Below are positions 31,074 to 44,230 of a stretch of DNA of 64,000 nt, one piece after another. Numbering within the stretch: the stretch's first letter is position 1; each line of letters begins with the position of its first letter. A program made the position numbers and the translations under genes. The notes under the pieces are model-generated. The model saw nothing but the letters and a program-made list of their open reading frames with translations. It was not told where the DNA came from and ran no database searches. This DNA is from Lolium rigidum (Eukaryota; Streptophyta; Magnoliopsida; Poales; Poaceae): assembly GCF_022539505.1 (NCBI RefSeq), contig NC_061510.1, forward strand, positions 92,396,292 to 92,460,291, given 5' to 3'.

Positions 31074-32132
31074 ATGGCACTCACAGCCTTCCAGACCGCG
31101 GAGCAGCGCCTGCCATGCCACGTCGAGCAGGCAGCCGACGCCGCCAGCAAGGCCGTCGCCGCCGCCGCCGAGCAGGCCGTGCCGCTGCAGGAGGCGGACC
31201 ACGGCGGCGCCGGCGCCGACCAGCGCCCGGCCGACAGGGACGACATATGGAACATGATCCAGTCGCAGAAGCCAGCGGCGGCCCCGAGGCAGGCGCCGTA
31301 CGTGCACGCCGCGCCCGTGCGCCGCGGCTCCTCCAGCCTGCTCACCCAGAAGAGCCTGGAGGTCTGCACCGAGAGCCTCGGCTCCGAGACCGGCTCCGAC
31401 GGCTTCTCCGACGCCGACCGCTCCTGCCCGGGCTCCGACGACGACGCCGACTGCGAGGACGGCGCCAACGGGGTGGCCGCGCGCGCGGCGCCGGCCCGCA
31501 CGTTCCCGCCACCGCTGCCCTCCCTGGCGCGCCGCACCGTGGGGTCTCTGCAGATGAGGCAGCACCGCCGCGACGGCCGCCTCGTCGTCGAGGCCGTCCC
31601 CGTGCTCTCCAACACTCTGTTCCGAGCGCAGCGCCGCGGCGGGCGCCTGCTGCTCTCCTTCGCCGACACCGCCGCCCCGGCCGCCGAACACGACGAGGAG
31701 AAGAACACCGTCGACCAGGAACCCGATCAGCAGGAGGAGGCCGAGGAGGAAACCGAGGAGGAGGAGGTCCAGGTCGTGGACAGGGGCACCGTCGTCGAGG
31801 TCAAGGTCAGCACGCAGCCTCAGGCGCACAACAGCGGACCGCGGGTGCACCGCTCCTCGCTCGTCATCAACAAGTTCGTTGGCGCCGAGCCCGTCAACGC
31901 CCCCGAGATCAACGACGCCGGCGCTGCACCGCCCAATAAGCCTTCAGCTCTCAGCGCCACAGCTCCGCTGCCGGAGGATTACGGCACTACCGCCCCGCCG
32001 GGCGAGGGCAAGGTGCTGATGACCACGAGGCAGCGCCGGAGCAAGCAGGAGGTCCTCAACCACATGCGCCGCTGCGGGCAGCTCAGCGGCCGACTCTTCA
32101 TCTGGGAGCCGCGTGTCGCCACCTCCTCTTGA
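31074..32132 (+). CDS. FANTASTIC FOUR (FAF) family protein, 352 aa
   Basis: Single-exon gene. The ATG at 31074 has good context (GCAGACATGGC), and the frame is also open 30 bases upstream from a TTG, which I reject as a start. The FAF domain is at about residues 144-196: FPPPLPSLARR, SLQMRQHRRDGRLVVEAVPV, LFRAQRRGGRLLLSF. Other family-like blocks are DIWNMIQSQK (57-66), QKSLEVCTESLGSETGSDG (92-110), an acidic Glu run (219-232) and a basic C-terminus RRSKQEVLNHMRRCGQLSGR (321-340) ending FIWEPR. In Arabidopsis FAF proteins limit shoot meristem size through the WUSCHEL-CLAVATA loop. A meristem or developmental role here is inferred. The frame is intact with monocot-typical high GC3. No signal peptide or membrane segment. 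It is the only clear host gene in the window, isolated between transposons. Confidence 0.9.
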   Translation: MALTAFQTAEQRLPCHVEQAADAASKAVAAAAEQAVPLQEADHGGAGADQRPADRDDIWNMIQSQKPAAAPRQAPYVHAAPVRRGSSSLLTQKSLEVCTESLGSETGSDGFSDADRSCPGSDDDADCEDGANGVAARAAPARTFPPPLPSLARRTVGSLQMRQHRRDGRLVVEAVPVLSNTLFRAQRRGGRLLLSFADTAAPAAEHDEEKNTVDQEPDQQEEAEEETEEEEVQVVDRGTVVEVKVSTQPQAHNSGPRVHRSSLVINKFVGAEPVNAPEINDAGAAPPNKPSALSATAPLPEDYGTTAPPGEGKVLMTTRQRRSKQEVLNHMRRCGQLSGRLFIWEPRVATSS

Positions 32133-34014
32133 GAGCTCATCGTCCCACACTGCGCCGCCGCCTCTCCATTCCGTCCGGCGTCCGATTCCATGCCTCGCGC
32201 GCCGTCGAGTGCTCTATTTGTTTGTAGCCGTTGTTGCTGCCGTCGTAACGTAAACGTGCGTAATAGTGGTATTTGTGTTTTAGTAGTAGTAAGTGATAAT
32301 CACGTGATTGGCTTAGCCGCACGAGTAAGTGAGTGAGAGTGAGAGAGCTAGATTGCTTTGTTTTATCCCCGTGCCTCCGAGCACGTGTTGTATCTACTTG
32401 CGTGATTCCAGTGGTCATAATTTAAGATTAAGAAGGTGCATCCATTGGGTATTCCTCTTTTAGAACCATGAACAAACACACACAACAGGTCAAGAAAACT
32501 ACTTCCTAATTCAATGCACGCTACAGATAACTTGGCTAAAATACAAGACATTTATGATAAAACTGCATTTCGTGTGATGAACTTGAAGCGGTGAATTGTT
32601 TGTTCTTTGAACTAGCATCTTTAGTCGGTTATTAAAAATGACTGAGAAATACATTTATGGTTTTAAGGATTATGCGAGAAATAATATTATTGTCTAATTG
32701 CCTAAACAAAAATCATCGTTGAAGATACTTTTTAAATCATCTCTAGTCTGTGAAGTGAATAATATTATTTCATTTTAGAATCTTTTAATATTGTAGTCCA
32801 GTTAAAAGTTACAAGTAACGTTCACCCAAGCAAGGGATAAAAGATGCGGAAATTCACTTTTGAACATGGGGGCATATGCTCATGCTAGCTAGAAAAATAT
32901 ATTTTAAAATACCAAAAAAAATTGAACAAAAACTTGAAGCGTATATGTCGACACTATATGTTCGCACTCCAAGTTTCACGTAAAACTGACATTTTTTATC
33001 CTTTAAAAAAATAAAGAAATGTATCATGAAATTTTTTTAAAGCACCAAAATTTGTCTTTTTTTGCACACGACACATAAAAGGTAGGTTTTCCACGAAATG
33101 ACTTTAATTATGAACACATGCATAGAATATCGATATGTATGTGTTAATTTTTCATTCGCAATTTTTAACATTTTTAACTGTGTTTAGAAGTCATTTTAAA
33201 AACTGGGTGCAAAAACACATCATCCATAAAAGATGTTCATATGATATTTTGTATGAGCTACCAAAACAAATATTCTTAATGAGAGAAAGCATTTTCGTCC
33301 TACTTCGAGAAAGTCTTTGTACTCTTATTTACATCCTCTGTTCTGAAATACATGTTATTCACCTAAGAATGGACGGTCTCTAGACGAAACGTTAACATGT
33401 TACCAAAGTAAAACTAGAAAGTATTTTTCAACACAAACTTAATTATTTTATTTTGCCAAATCTGGGGCAATCTGGGGCAGTTCTGCAATTTGCTGGTTAC
33501 TCTTGGACCTATCTATAAAACATATAGTAATTGGGGGGCATTCTGCAACTTCTGATCACTCGGGAACCTATTTATGAAAATCTACGCAAATCTGGGGCCT
33601 TTATGCTCTTTATATAATGTTAGATTTCATAGCTATTAGATTCCAGCCCTCGTTATGTAACATCTCTTGATTCACATACACATACATAGACTGTGATAGA
33701 TTCACTCTCTCACATGGGAGTTTCAACTTTCAAGAGTATTACATTCTATTACTAATAAGATATTTTATTTGATAGAGTTTTTCTCTTATCTACCTCAAAA
33801 TTCAATAGTTACACACGCATCTAGATTTCTAGATATTTTAAAAAAGAACCAGTACATGCTAAGCAAACGAATATATTTGTATCGTGGCAACATGATATCT
33901 TGATACGCTAACAAGTCAACGTTCTCAATCTAAATTTTCTTTCTACGGAAGCATATATGATGAAATGGCCTTATGTTAACTTGAGTGAAATATCATGAAA
34001 CAGAACATGAATTT
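32133..34014. other. 3' flank of the FAF gene and AT-rich intergenic DNA
   Basis: The first 250-300 bases are the probable 3' UTR. The remainder is AT-rich. TTACATCCTCTGTTCTGAAA at 33328 resembles one end of a Stowaway-type MITE (CTCCCTCCGTTCCTAAATA), but no opposite end is visible. No gene seen. Confidence 0.4.
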
Positions 34015-34114
34015 TACAAGCATGTTTTTTTTCGAAATGGGGTGAGCCCCGGCCTCTGCATCGGCTGATGCACACATCTTTTTATTAATGAACTGAATAT
34101 TCAAAGTTTACAAA

Positions 34115-37100
34115 TCAGTGATCAACGAGGGTCGATACAAAAATCAACCACCGAAAAAAGAGGATATTGCTAAGCAAACTACGCATCATGTAATCTCTTA
34201 ATAGGCCACCAAGTAGCCTGATAGAAAATATCCTAGGCAACCATTCGAAGGCGGTTGCATTCAGAAACCATACACTCCCGCTGGTCCTCCGGGAGCAAGA
34301 AACGCCAAAGATGGATCCAGTGAACCATAGTGTGGATAACCTGCAAAAAATTAGTACAGTCCTTTCTATTAAATACCATTCCCGCAATTCCAAATTGACC
34401 AACATAAAGCAGAAACACCAATACGAATCCTACCTTTATCAGTTTTGTCAGTTCCATTAAGCCAATTCCCAAACATATTTGTGACATTGGATGGAGGTGA
34501 AATATTATATGCAGCAAAAATCACTTGCCAAATAAGCCTAGCAAAAAGATAAGAAATAAACAAATGTTCAACTGATTCCTCAGCGTCACTGAAAGAGCAT
34601 TTTGTATTTTCATTCCAATTCCTTTTTGCTAGATTATCGCGGGTTAAGAGGACTCTCTTGCTAAGGAACCACATAAAGATTTTAATTTTCAGTGGGATTT
34701 TTATTTTCCAAAGATATTTACGAAGATATCTAGAATGCCCATTTAGCATATCACCATACATAGATTTAACAGAAAATTTCCCTGAAGATGTTATGTCCTA
34801 AACAAACTTATCTTGATCTTCATTTAGATTTATCTCCATTAATCTTTGGTATAGATGTACCCATTGATCCCATTTATCACCAATCAACCTTCTCCGAAAA
34901 CCAATATTTAGCGAAGTTGAACTCATAACATTTTCCACCGTATCCTAGCCATCTATCTTCCCAAAAACGCACTCCTTCCCCAGAGCCTACTTTAAATTTT
35001 CCTCTACTAAAAAACCCCTTTAACCTTCATTAGTCCCTTCAGGAAGGGTGAATCAGTAGGCTTGCTTTCAACTTCAGCCAAGGTTTTCTGCGAAATGTAT
35101 TTGTTTTGTAATAGTTGTTGCCATAAACCTTCTTCAGAAAGAAGTTTAAATAACCATTTACTTAGTAGGCAAGAATTTTTAATCTCAAGGACTTCAATTC
35201 CAAGACCACCTTAGTCCTTAGGTCTGGTTCCACTTAGTTAACCTATATTTCTTTTTATTTTTCTCACATTGCCAAAAGAAACGTGATCGGAAAAAATCTA
35301 ATCTTTTCCTTACCCCTTTAGGTAAATCAAAGAAAGATAACATAAACATCGGTAAACTAGTAATAACAGAATTAATCAATACAAGGCGATCCTTATATGA
35401 TAACAATTTTCCAGCCCAACACCCTAGTTTTCTCTCAAATCTACCTTCCACAGGATTTCATTCAGAGTTTTTTAACTTTCTATAATGGATAGGGATTCCC
35501 AAATATCTGAAAGGTAAAGAGCCAGATTCACAACCAAATAGTTATTTTACACTGCTCCTCTTCCTCTTTGGCCTTACCAAAACAGAAAATCTCACTCTTG
35601 TGAAAGTTAATTTTCAGTCCTGACAATTCTTCAAAGAAACGCAAAATTAGTTTCATGTTTACATCCTTCTCAAAGTCATGTTCCATGAAAAGTATCGTGT
35701 CATCGGCATATTGCAATATAGAAATTCCTCCGTCAACTAAATGAGGGATAAGGCTTACTATCTGACCATCCTCCTTCGCTCTTGCTATTAGGATAGCCAA
35801 CATATCTGCAATAATGTTGAACAACATAGGTGACAGTGGGTCACTCTGTCGAAGACCTTTCCTAGTTTGAAAATAATGACCAATATCATCATTTACCTTG
35901 ATCCCCACACTTCCTCCCTTAACGAATCTATCAATGAGTTGACACCATTTGGGATCAAAACCTTTCATTCGCATAACTTGTTGAAGGAAAGGCCATTTTA
36001 CTTTATCATAGGCTTTCTCAAAATCAATTTTAAATACCACTCCATCCAATTTCTTCTGATGAAGTTCATGAATGGTTTCATGTAAGACAACCACTCCTTC
36101 AAGAATATGTCGCCCTGACATGAATGTCGGTGTGTAGGACTACTAACTGTTTCAGCAACAGTATTAGCTCTAATAGTATCAACTTTCGTGAATATTTTAA
36201 AACTAACATTGAGCAGACATATTGGTCTATACTGCTGGATCTGAACCTCATTCTCCTTCTTGGAAAATCGGGTAATAACACCAAAATTCAATTTGAACAA
36301 TTGTAGTTCCCCTGAATGTAGTTGATTGAACATTGACATTAAATTACCCTTGATAACTTCCCAAAAGGTTTGGTAGAACTCAGATGGAAAATCATCAGGT
36401 CCTGGAGATTTATTTAACTCCATCTGGAAAATAGCATCCTTGACTTCCTTCTCGATGAATTCAGCAACAAGGATATTATTCTCCTCTTGGGTTAAGTGTG
36501 GAATTTCCTGTGTATACTCCTCACTCAGTGTGAAGGTAGAAGCAGTTGGCTCTCCAAACAGCTTCTTGTAATATTCAGAGATATAAACTTGTAAATTTTC
36601 ATCACCCACTATGGTTCCTTCCTCTTGTTCTAATTGAAATATTTTTTCCTTCGGTGTTTTCCATTTGCAATTAGATGAAAATATTTTGTATTATTCCCTC
36701 CTTCTTGAATATGTTTTACCTTGGCTCTTTGTGCCCATTTAGATTCCTCATCTCTACGAAGCTTTGTTAAATCATCATTTGCCTTTCTTAACTTTGCTCT
36801 CTCATCATCATCTAGAGGAATTAACTCGGCTTTCAAGTCCAACTCATCTATTAATAAAAGCAATTTTTCTTTGTCTTTCTTATATTGTCCGCTTAAACAT
36901 TTTTCCCACCCTTTAAGAAAACGCCTCAAATGTCTGATTTTATTCTGCCATATGGCAACTGGAGTATTCCCACGGGTCTCAGCCTCCCATTCAGCTCTTA
37001 CTATCTCATAGAAATTCTCATGTTTCAACCATGATGTTTTAAAAGAAAAGTGTATTACCAATATGAGCGTGGTTGCCCAAATCAATTAACAAAGGAGCAT

Positions 37101-37774
37101 GATTAGAACCAGTCATTGTCAAAGCTCTAACTGTGACTAAAGGAAATTTTTGTTCCCACTCAACTGGATACGTTCAAGCTTCTCATAAGTTGAATTTTCC
37201 CTTCGATTAGCCCAGGTAAATTGCCTACCTAAGAGAGCAATCTCCCACAGGTTTAGACTCTCAATAATGGCATTAAAAACGAAAGGCCAATGTGGCTTGA
37301 AGTTATCATTTTTTTATCTTCTTTTCTCCTCGAAATGTTAAAATCACCTCCAATAAGCGAAGGTGTGGATCCCGAATCACCCATCCTGGCTAGTTCGGCT
37401 AGGAATTGTGCTTTATGGGCATCTTAAGCAGCACCATAGACTGGCACTAATACCCACTCAAATCCAACATGTTTACATTCAACATGTAATTTGACACAAA
37501 AATTCCCAGTTTCAACTAAACCAACTTGTAGTGACGCATTATTAATTCCAACTAGAATACCTCCAGACCTCCCATGAGGAGGAAGATAAAACCAAGAAAA
37601 GTCTAGCTCATTTTCCAAATTTTTAAGAAAAGGTATTGAAAAATTAGATCTCCCCGTCTCGAGTAAGGAGATAAAATCTAATTTTTCCTCCTTTAATTGT
37701 TCTTTCACAAACAAGTGTTTTGCAACATCACCAAAACCATCTGAATTCCAGAATAAACCTTTTATTGAACTCAT
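34115..37774 (-). pseudogene. LINE ORF2: endonuclease, reverse transcriptase, zinc-binding domain
   Basis: Starts at 37774 with KGLFWNSDGFGD and LLETGRSNF, the APE-type endonuclease. GGDFN lies at about 37335-37350. After stops and shifts the RT region reads KSPGPDDFPSEFYQTFWEVI, RPICLLNVSFKIFTK, VFKIDFEKAYDKVKWPFL, KGLRQSDPLSPMLFN and, at about 35700, ILQYADDTILFM with the catalytic YADD intact. The thumb follows (KLGCWAGKLLSYKDRLVLIN; LPMFMLSFFDLPKGV). The C-terminal zinc-binding domain then reads KIPLKIKIFMWFLSKRVLLT and EESVEHLFISYLFARLIW. The stop is at 34115. It would nick DNA and copy LINE RNA by target-primed reverse transcription. At least five frame breaks inactivate it. Confidence 0.85.
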
Positions 37775-40700
37775 CTTAACTTAAAGATTTGTTTTTGAAT
37801 ATATCACTCCTACGTACCCCACAGACAAGTCAAAATCTTTCCTCTTACGAGGTTTCTTAAGTTTAATTATATGCATTAGCAAATCGTCCTGTTCGAAAAA
37901 CTGTTGCGCCTCCTCTATTATCAAATCTTCAGTAAGACTTGAAAATTTGGAAGTTAGCAAACCACTTTGGCCTTCCTTGTTATGTAGAATAGTCTCAACA
38001 TTCTTCTTTAAAATTACTAATGTTCGATTGACATCTACCTCCTTAATAGAAGCTGCAGCTTTTAAAGCTTCCTCTTTATTTTTTCCCAAAGAAATGCCTA
38101 GATGACTCGCTTTACTCAAAATCTCCTCATCGGACAAAGAAGAAATTGAATGTTTAGATTTTGCATTACCTGGAGAAGAAAAGTCGTGTCTGGAGTTGGC
38201 ATTTGGCATGGTCCTTTCCATCTGAGTAGCATCTGCATTTGGTTGTGCACGAATTGTGTCGCTCGCCCGAACAGACAACGAAGGAGCTGCAATACCACCA
38301 AAAGCCGCCGCTTTATTCGCCAATGGAGTGTTCTTTGTCATCCCTTCGATGTCAATTGCATTAGCTGTTGGAGTACCTGAAAACTGTCGTGTTACCACGG
38401 TTGGCGACGGAGAATTTTCTAGACCAAAAACAATGCTAATACCTGACAATGTACTCCATAGTAGCATTGTTCACAGATGATCCAGAGCCAAAATCCACAC
38501 CCAGTCCGAGATTCAGCCCCTGCTGGCCGACAGCATCCATGGCGGGCCCCACAGGTGTCAGCTTCCGCTGCGTCAGAGCAGGAGAAGTAGGCTGGGTTAG
38601 GGCGACCACCGCGGGATCGCCGCCCAGGAGCACATCAGCCACTCCACGGTCGCCAAGTGGTGCCCTACATGTTGCAGTCTGCCTAGTAGCAGACATCTTC
38701 AACTTGGGATCAGTGCTGGGTTGGTCAGCGGCCAATCGGCGCTCGCCAGCTGGCGGCGTGTCTGTCGCGGCAGCAGCAGTCACAGCAGCCGACTGCGCAG
38801 CGCTGGGGTGGTCAGCGGCCAACCGGGGCTCGCCAGCTGGCGCCGTGCCTGCTGCAGCTACAGCTGCAGTCACAGCAGCCGACAACGGCCAATGAGCAGC
38901 AGGCGGGCTAGGGGACAGCAACCGCTGCACCCGAGGCGATAGCACGGCTTCCCGAGGCGGCAGCGCAGCTGGCCGGGTTGCTGCACCCAAAGGCGACGCG
39001 CCACATGAGGTGTAGCTGCCTAGTAGCAGCTTGTCGCCTGCAGCGCCTGGTGGCTCCGATCCCGATCGGATCAGCACCGATCCCGGTGCAGCATCAGCAT
39101 GGGAAGGTGTGCCAGCACTGATATTTCTTGTATTAGCATGCGGTATAGAAAGTGTATCAAAAAACTTGCAATTTTCATATGAATTAAAAATAGAAGATAG
39201 ACAATGTTGTATAGGTGCGGAATTATTAAAATGAGTACCTTTGTTCAACAAAGCCTTATTAAGAGAACCAAATACAATTGGAACCTCGTCTAGGTGTTGA
39301 ACTTGGTGGGAAACAACGCGCTTAGAATTATTCACCTACTTCACCATACCCTGTTGGTTATTAGCATTGCCTTACTGATCATTGTTCTTTGTCCTCTCAA
39401 TATCCATGTCCTTTGCACCATCTAGATTCTCACCATTTGCTCCATTGTTGCCCCCTCCACCATCGTTGTCACCATTGTTGCCCATATCATCAGTGCCAAG
39501 TTGAGTGACTGTTACTTGTTCTACCTCAAAACTAAGTTGAAAAAAACCCCTTTGGATAAAAACATCAGTAGTCTCTGCAATAAGAGTATGGTCTAAACAA
39601 CCAATCCTCGGCCTCAACTCCTTGTTCTTTCTAGTGTGTACCATGTCCACTTCCTTTGTCTTGCCAAAGAGAGTGCCTACCTCCCACAATGACAAGAAAT
39701 CAGTTCTGACATCAGCTGGTATCTCTCTCACTCTTAGCCAAACCTCAGGCAGAATATACAAAGGGTCCTCAAGAGCTGACCAATCCTCGAAGATAAGATC
39801 AGAGGCTCTGTCTGGAACAGGGTAAGTACGGAAAGCTTTCATCCTCTGAGCTTCAGACTTATTTGGAAATTTGACCCTAAACACATTATTTTTAAAATTG
39901 TAGATCTCCCATTGGAAATTCTCCACAGGCACAATTCTCCTCAAACAATCAGCAATCTTTGGAATAGACATAGGGTCACCTTCAACAGTTACTTTCACAA
40001 GCTTCACATTGTCAACCTTTGGTTTGTATGCACCACCAGTGGGTACCTCAAAGAACATAAGCTGCTCAATTGCATACCCATATATAGTGACAGATGGTTT
40101 AGGAGCCTGAAGCAGAGGACATGCACTCGAAATATGATTAGGTGATTCACAAATGTCACACAGGCGCAATACAAGTATCAATCTGATGCCCAGGTTTCTT
40201 GCATCGAAAACATGGGTTCTTGTCCGCCTTCTTAGCTTTCTTGGCCGGGTTTGGAATATCATTCTTTGGCATTGTTCCAGCATCCACTTGCATTGGTAGA
40301 ATCTGCTGCGACCCTGTAGTCACAACCTGAGACTGTTGCGCCATTGGGGTGGCAGATTGTGTTGTCGCTGAAACTGCATCTCCCAAAACCAAAGCAGACA
40401 CCCCTTCTGCCCCTCCTTTCTGTGCTGCTGCAGCCATAGCCGCAACTACACCTTGCATGGCTTGATTAATCAAATCGGGCTAAATTTGTACCACTTTGAA
40501 CCTCTGCATCACTGTTACTCCCTCCATTGTTTCTGTACTGATTAAAATTTGATCGACCACCATTGTATCCATATCGATTGTTGCCACTAAAATTGTTGTT
40601 TCCATACTGCCTAGGTCGATATTGCTGATGTGCTCCGTTACGGTGGTAATTGTTGTAATTCATACCTCGGTTGAAATGCCAAAAATCAGCTCCGAACTCC

Positions 40701-41629
40701 TCATTCGAGTATTGCCCGCGCCCATGGTCGCATGTGTCGCCAGCCGTGCCACTGGCCTCTCCAACGACGAAGTTTCCTTGCCGGTCAGAGGTAAAACCTC
40801 CTCCTCGACCAGCATGGAACCCCGATGATCCATTGAAGTTAGCACCATGACCATCGAAGCCTGCTCCACGGCCAGTGCCACGGTGACCGCCGCGCTCCCC
40901 GCCAAAGCCCTGGTGACCGCCACGATCTCCGCCAGCGCCATGGTGGCCACCGCAGTCACCACGATCATCGCGGTCACCGCGATCACCACGGTCACCGCGC
41001 CCTCTTCCTGGACTGCTTCCACAGCCTGAACCAAAACTCCCTCTGCCATTGTTCATCATCGAGCGAGCACACTCCGCACCGCCCACGGGATCAGCACCGG
41101 CAGGAACCGCCACACTCGTCCGTATCCTCGAAAACCCTAAAGTCCTTTGCCAGACACACCCAGTAGCGTTTTCAGCGCGGGACAAAAAATTTGGTGGGAT
41201 GATTCGGACGTTTTGGGCCTTGGCACGCCGAGCTTCACGATGGGCAACATTGTGCGCAGGAGGCTGGCCTGGAGCCCGAACAAGCCGAGTAGCTTGTTTT
41301 TTGAATTCCGCTGAAAATGCGAATCAGATACGGAAACATCCAGATTATCCGCCGAACGAAGCCAACGCCGAACCATCGTCCACCCCGCGACATCGTCGGC
41401 ATCGAGGGGGTACGTGGTAGGCTCGAGCACATGCAACTTAGAACAGCATGCCGGGGAAGAACCACTGGCCGGCGAGGGAGAAGGGGTAGATCGTACCTTG
41501 GCTACTGCAGACGTGAACTCACAAGTTGCGAGACGTTGACGGTTCTGCCGATCACGGCGCTTCTCAGCTCACCGGAGCAGCCCAGATGCAGATTCGACGA
41601 GGTCTCTATTGGCATCTGGCGTAGGCGAT

Positions 41630-43331
41630 TGATACGTCTCCGACGTATCGATAATTTCTTATGTTCCATGCCACATTATTGATGATATCTACATGTTTTA
41701 TGCACACTTTATGTCATATTTATGCATTTTCTGGAACTAACCTATTAACAAGATGCCGAAGTGCCGATTGCTGTTTTCTGCTGTTTTTGGTTTCAGAAAT
41801 CCTAGTAACGAAATATTCTCGGAATTGGACAAAATCAACGCCCGGGTTCCTATTTTCACCGGAAGCATCCGGAACACCCGAGAGCCGCGCAGGGGGGCCC
41901 CGTGGGCCCCGGACGACAGGGTGGTGCGGCTCGGGCCCCGGCCGCGCCCCTATGGTGTCGCCGCCTCGTCGCCCCTCCGACTCCGCCTCTTCGCCTATTT
42001 AAAGGTCCCTGACCTAAAACCTCGATACGAAAAAGCCACGGTACGAGAAACCTTCCACAGCCACCGCCATCGCGAAGCCAAGATCTGGGGGACAGGAGTC
42101 TCTGTTCCGGCACGCCGCCGGGGCGGGGAAGTGCCCCCGGAAGGCTTCTCCATCAACACCACCGCCATCTTTATCAACGCTGTTGTCTCCCATGAGGAGG
42201 GAGTAGTTCTCCATCAAGGCTCGGGGCTGAACCGGTAGCTATGTGGTTCATCTCTCTCCTATGTGCTTCAATACAATAATCTCATGAGCTGCCTTACATG
42301 ATTGAGATTCATATGATGATGCTTGTAATCTAGATGTCGTTATGCTAGTCAAGTGAATTTTACTTATGTGATCTCCGGAGACTCCTTGTCCCACGTGTGT
42401 AAAGGTGACGAGTGTGTGCACCGTGTGGGTCTCTTAGGCTATATTTCACAGAATACTTATTCACTGTTATGAATGGCATAGTGAAGTGCTTATTTATATC
42501 TCTTTATGATTGCAATGTGTTTTGTATCACAATTTATCTATGTGCTACTCTAGTGATGTTATTAAAGTAGTTTTATTCCTCCTGCACGGTGTAATGGTGA
42601 CAGTGTGTGCATCCGTGTTAGTACTTGGCGTAGGCTATGATTGTGATCTCTTGTAGATTATGAAGTTAACTATTGCTATGATGGTATTGATGTGATCTAT
42701 TCCTCCTACATAGTGTGAAGGTGACAGTGTGCATGTTGTGTTAGTACTTGGTTTAGTCGTGTTGATCTTTCATGCACTCTAAGGTTATTTAAATATGAAC
42801 ATTGAATTGTGGAGCTTGTTAACTCCGGCATTGAGGGTTCGTGTAATCCTACACAATGTGTTCATCATCCAACAAGAGAGTGTAGAGTATGCATTTATCT
42901 ATTCGTTATGTGATCAATGTTGAGAGTGTCCACTAGTGAAAGTGTAATCCCTAGGCCTTGTTCCTAAATATCGCTATCGCTGCTTGTTTACTTGTTTTCT
43001 TGCGTTACTACGCTACCATATTACCACCATCAACTACACGCCAGCAAGCTATTTTCTCGGCACCGTTGCTACTTGCTCATACTTATTTATACCACTTGTA
43101 TTTCACTATCTCTTCGCCGAACTAGTGCACCTATTAGGTGTGTTGGGGACACAAGAGACTTCTTGCTTTGTGGTTGCGGGGTTGCATGAGAGGGATATCT
43201 TTGACCTCTTCCTCCCCGAGTTCGATAAACCTTGGGTGATCCACTTAAAGGAAAATTGCTGCTGTTCTACAAACCTCTCGCTCTTGGAGGCCCAACACCG
43301 TCTACAAGAATAGAAGCTCCCGTAGACATCA
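41630..43331. repeat. 5' LTR of the LARD
   Basis: Starts TGATACGTCTCCGACGTATC and ends CCGTAGACATCA. A TATTTAAA promoter element lies at 41996-42003. A PBS-like sequence AAGCTATTTTCTCGGCACCG occurs inside it at about 43047. Confidence 0.9.
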
Positions 43332-43341
43332 AGCTATTTTC

Positions 43342-43358
43342 CGGCGCCGTTGCCGGGA
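43342..43358 (+). other. Primer binding site of the LARD
   Basis: CGGCGCCGTTGCCGGGA, 10 bases after the 5' LTR. It resembles the TGGCGCCGTTGCCGGGGA type seen in Triticeae LARDs and some Gypsy elements. Confidence 0.55.
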
Positions 43359-43489
43359 GGAAAGGTAAAAGATACTCACACTCCGATCTCGGCTACTAAG
43401 CTATTTTCGCCGTTGTAAGTACTCGAAGCTATTTCCTTTAGATCCTGCAATTGCATCTTTTTGTTTCTTGTTTACACTAGTTTGGCATA

Positions 43490-44230
43490 ATGGACAAGAA
43501 TGAGCTTCTTATTCTATTTCCTGATTTAAAACATGGATTGTTTGATGCGAAAATTAAAAAACCTATGAAATCTTATTTGCATGCTGGTAGTAATATTAGT
43601 ATGAACGCTTTGAACACCATTGTTGATAATGATATAGAAAGTTATAAGCTTGGGGAAGCTGGTTTTCATGATCTTTTTAGTCCCCCAAGCATTAAGGAGA
43701 AAATTTTCTTTGATGATACTTTGCCTCCTATTTATGACTATTATAATGATAGTGGTCTTTGGTGCCACCTACTATGGAGAGTAAATTTTGTTGTGATTAT
43801 ACTATGCCTCCTACACTTGATGAGAATAATAATGATAGCTACTTTGTTGAATTTGCTCCCACTATTACCAATAAAATTGATTATGCTTATGTGGAGAGTA
43901 ATAATTTTATGCATGAGACTCATGATAAGAATGCTTTATGTGATAGTTATATTGTTGAGTTTGCTCATGATGCTACTGAAAGTTATTATGATTGAGGAAA
44001 ATATGGTTGTAGAAATTTTCATGTTACTAAAATGCCTCTCTATGTGCTGAAATTTTTGAAGCTACACTTGTTTTATCTTCCTATGCTTGTCACTTTGTTC
44101 TTCATGAATTCATTTGTGTACAAGATGCCTCTTAATAGGAAGCATGTTAGACTTAAATGTGTTTTGAATTTGCCTCTTGATGCTCTCTTTTGCTTCAAAT
44201 ACTATCTCTTGCGAGTGCATCATTAAAACT
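43490..44230 (+). pseudogene. LARD internal conserved ORF, frameshifted
   Basis: ATG at 43490 reads MDKNELLILFPDLKHGLFDA, KKPMKSYLHAGSNISMNALN and SPPSIKEKIFFDDTLPPIYD. Near 43755 the frame shifts, and the other frame continues with TMESKFCCDYTMPPTLDENN, NFMHETHDKNALCDSYIVEF and a stop after ESYYD (43995). It then reads KMPLYVLKFLKLHLFYLPML and VTLFFM (hydrophobic, possibly one membrane segment), ending about 44226. This Asn/Asp/Tyr-rich protein is a familiar passenger of wheat and barley LARDs, but no function is known to me. It is not a gag. Confidence 0.6.

Noticed and set aside
30983..31939. Long ORFs antisense or in other frames over the FAF gene
   Set aside because: They are shadows of the GC3-rich FAF coding frame and carry no recognisable domain.
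33320..33380. Stowaway MITE
   Set aside because: Only one end resembles the consensus, and neither an opposite inverted end nor a TA duplication is visible.
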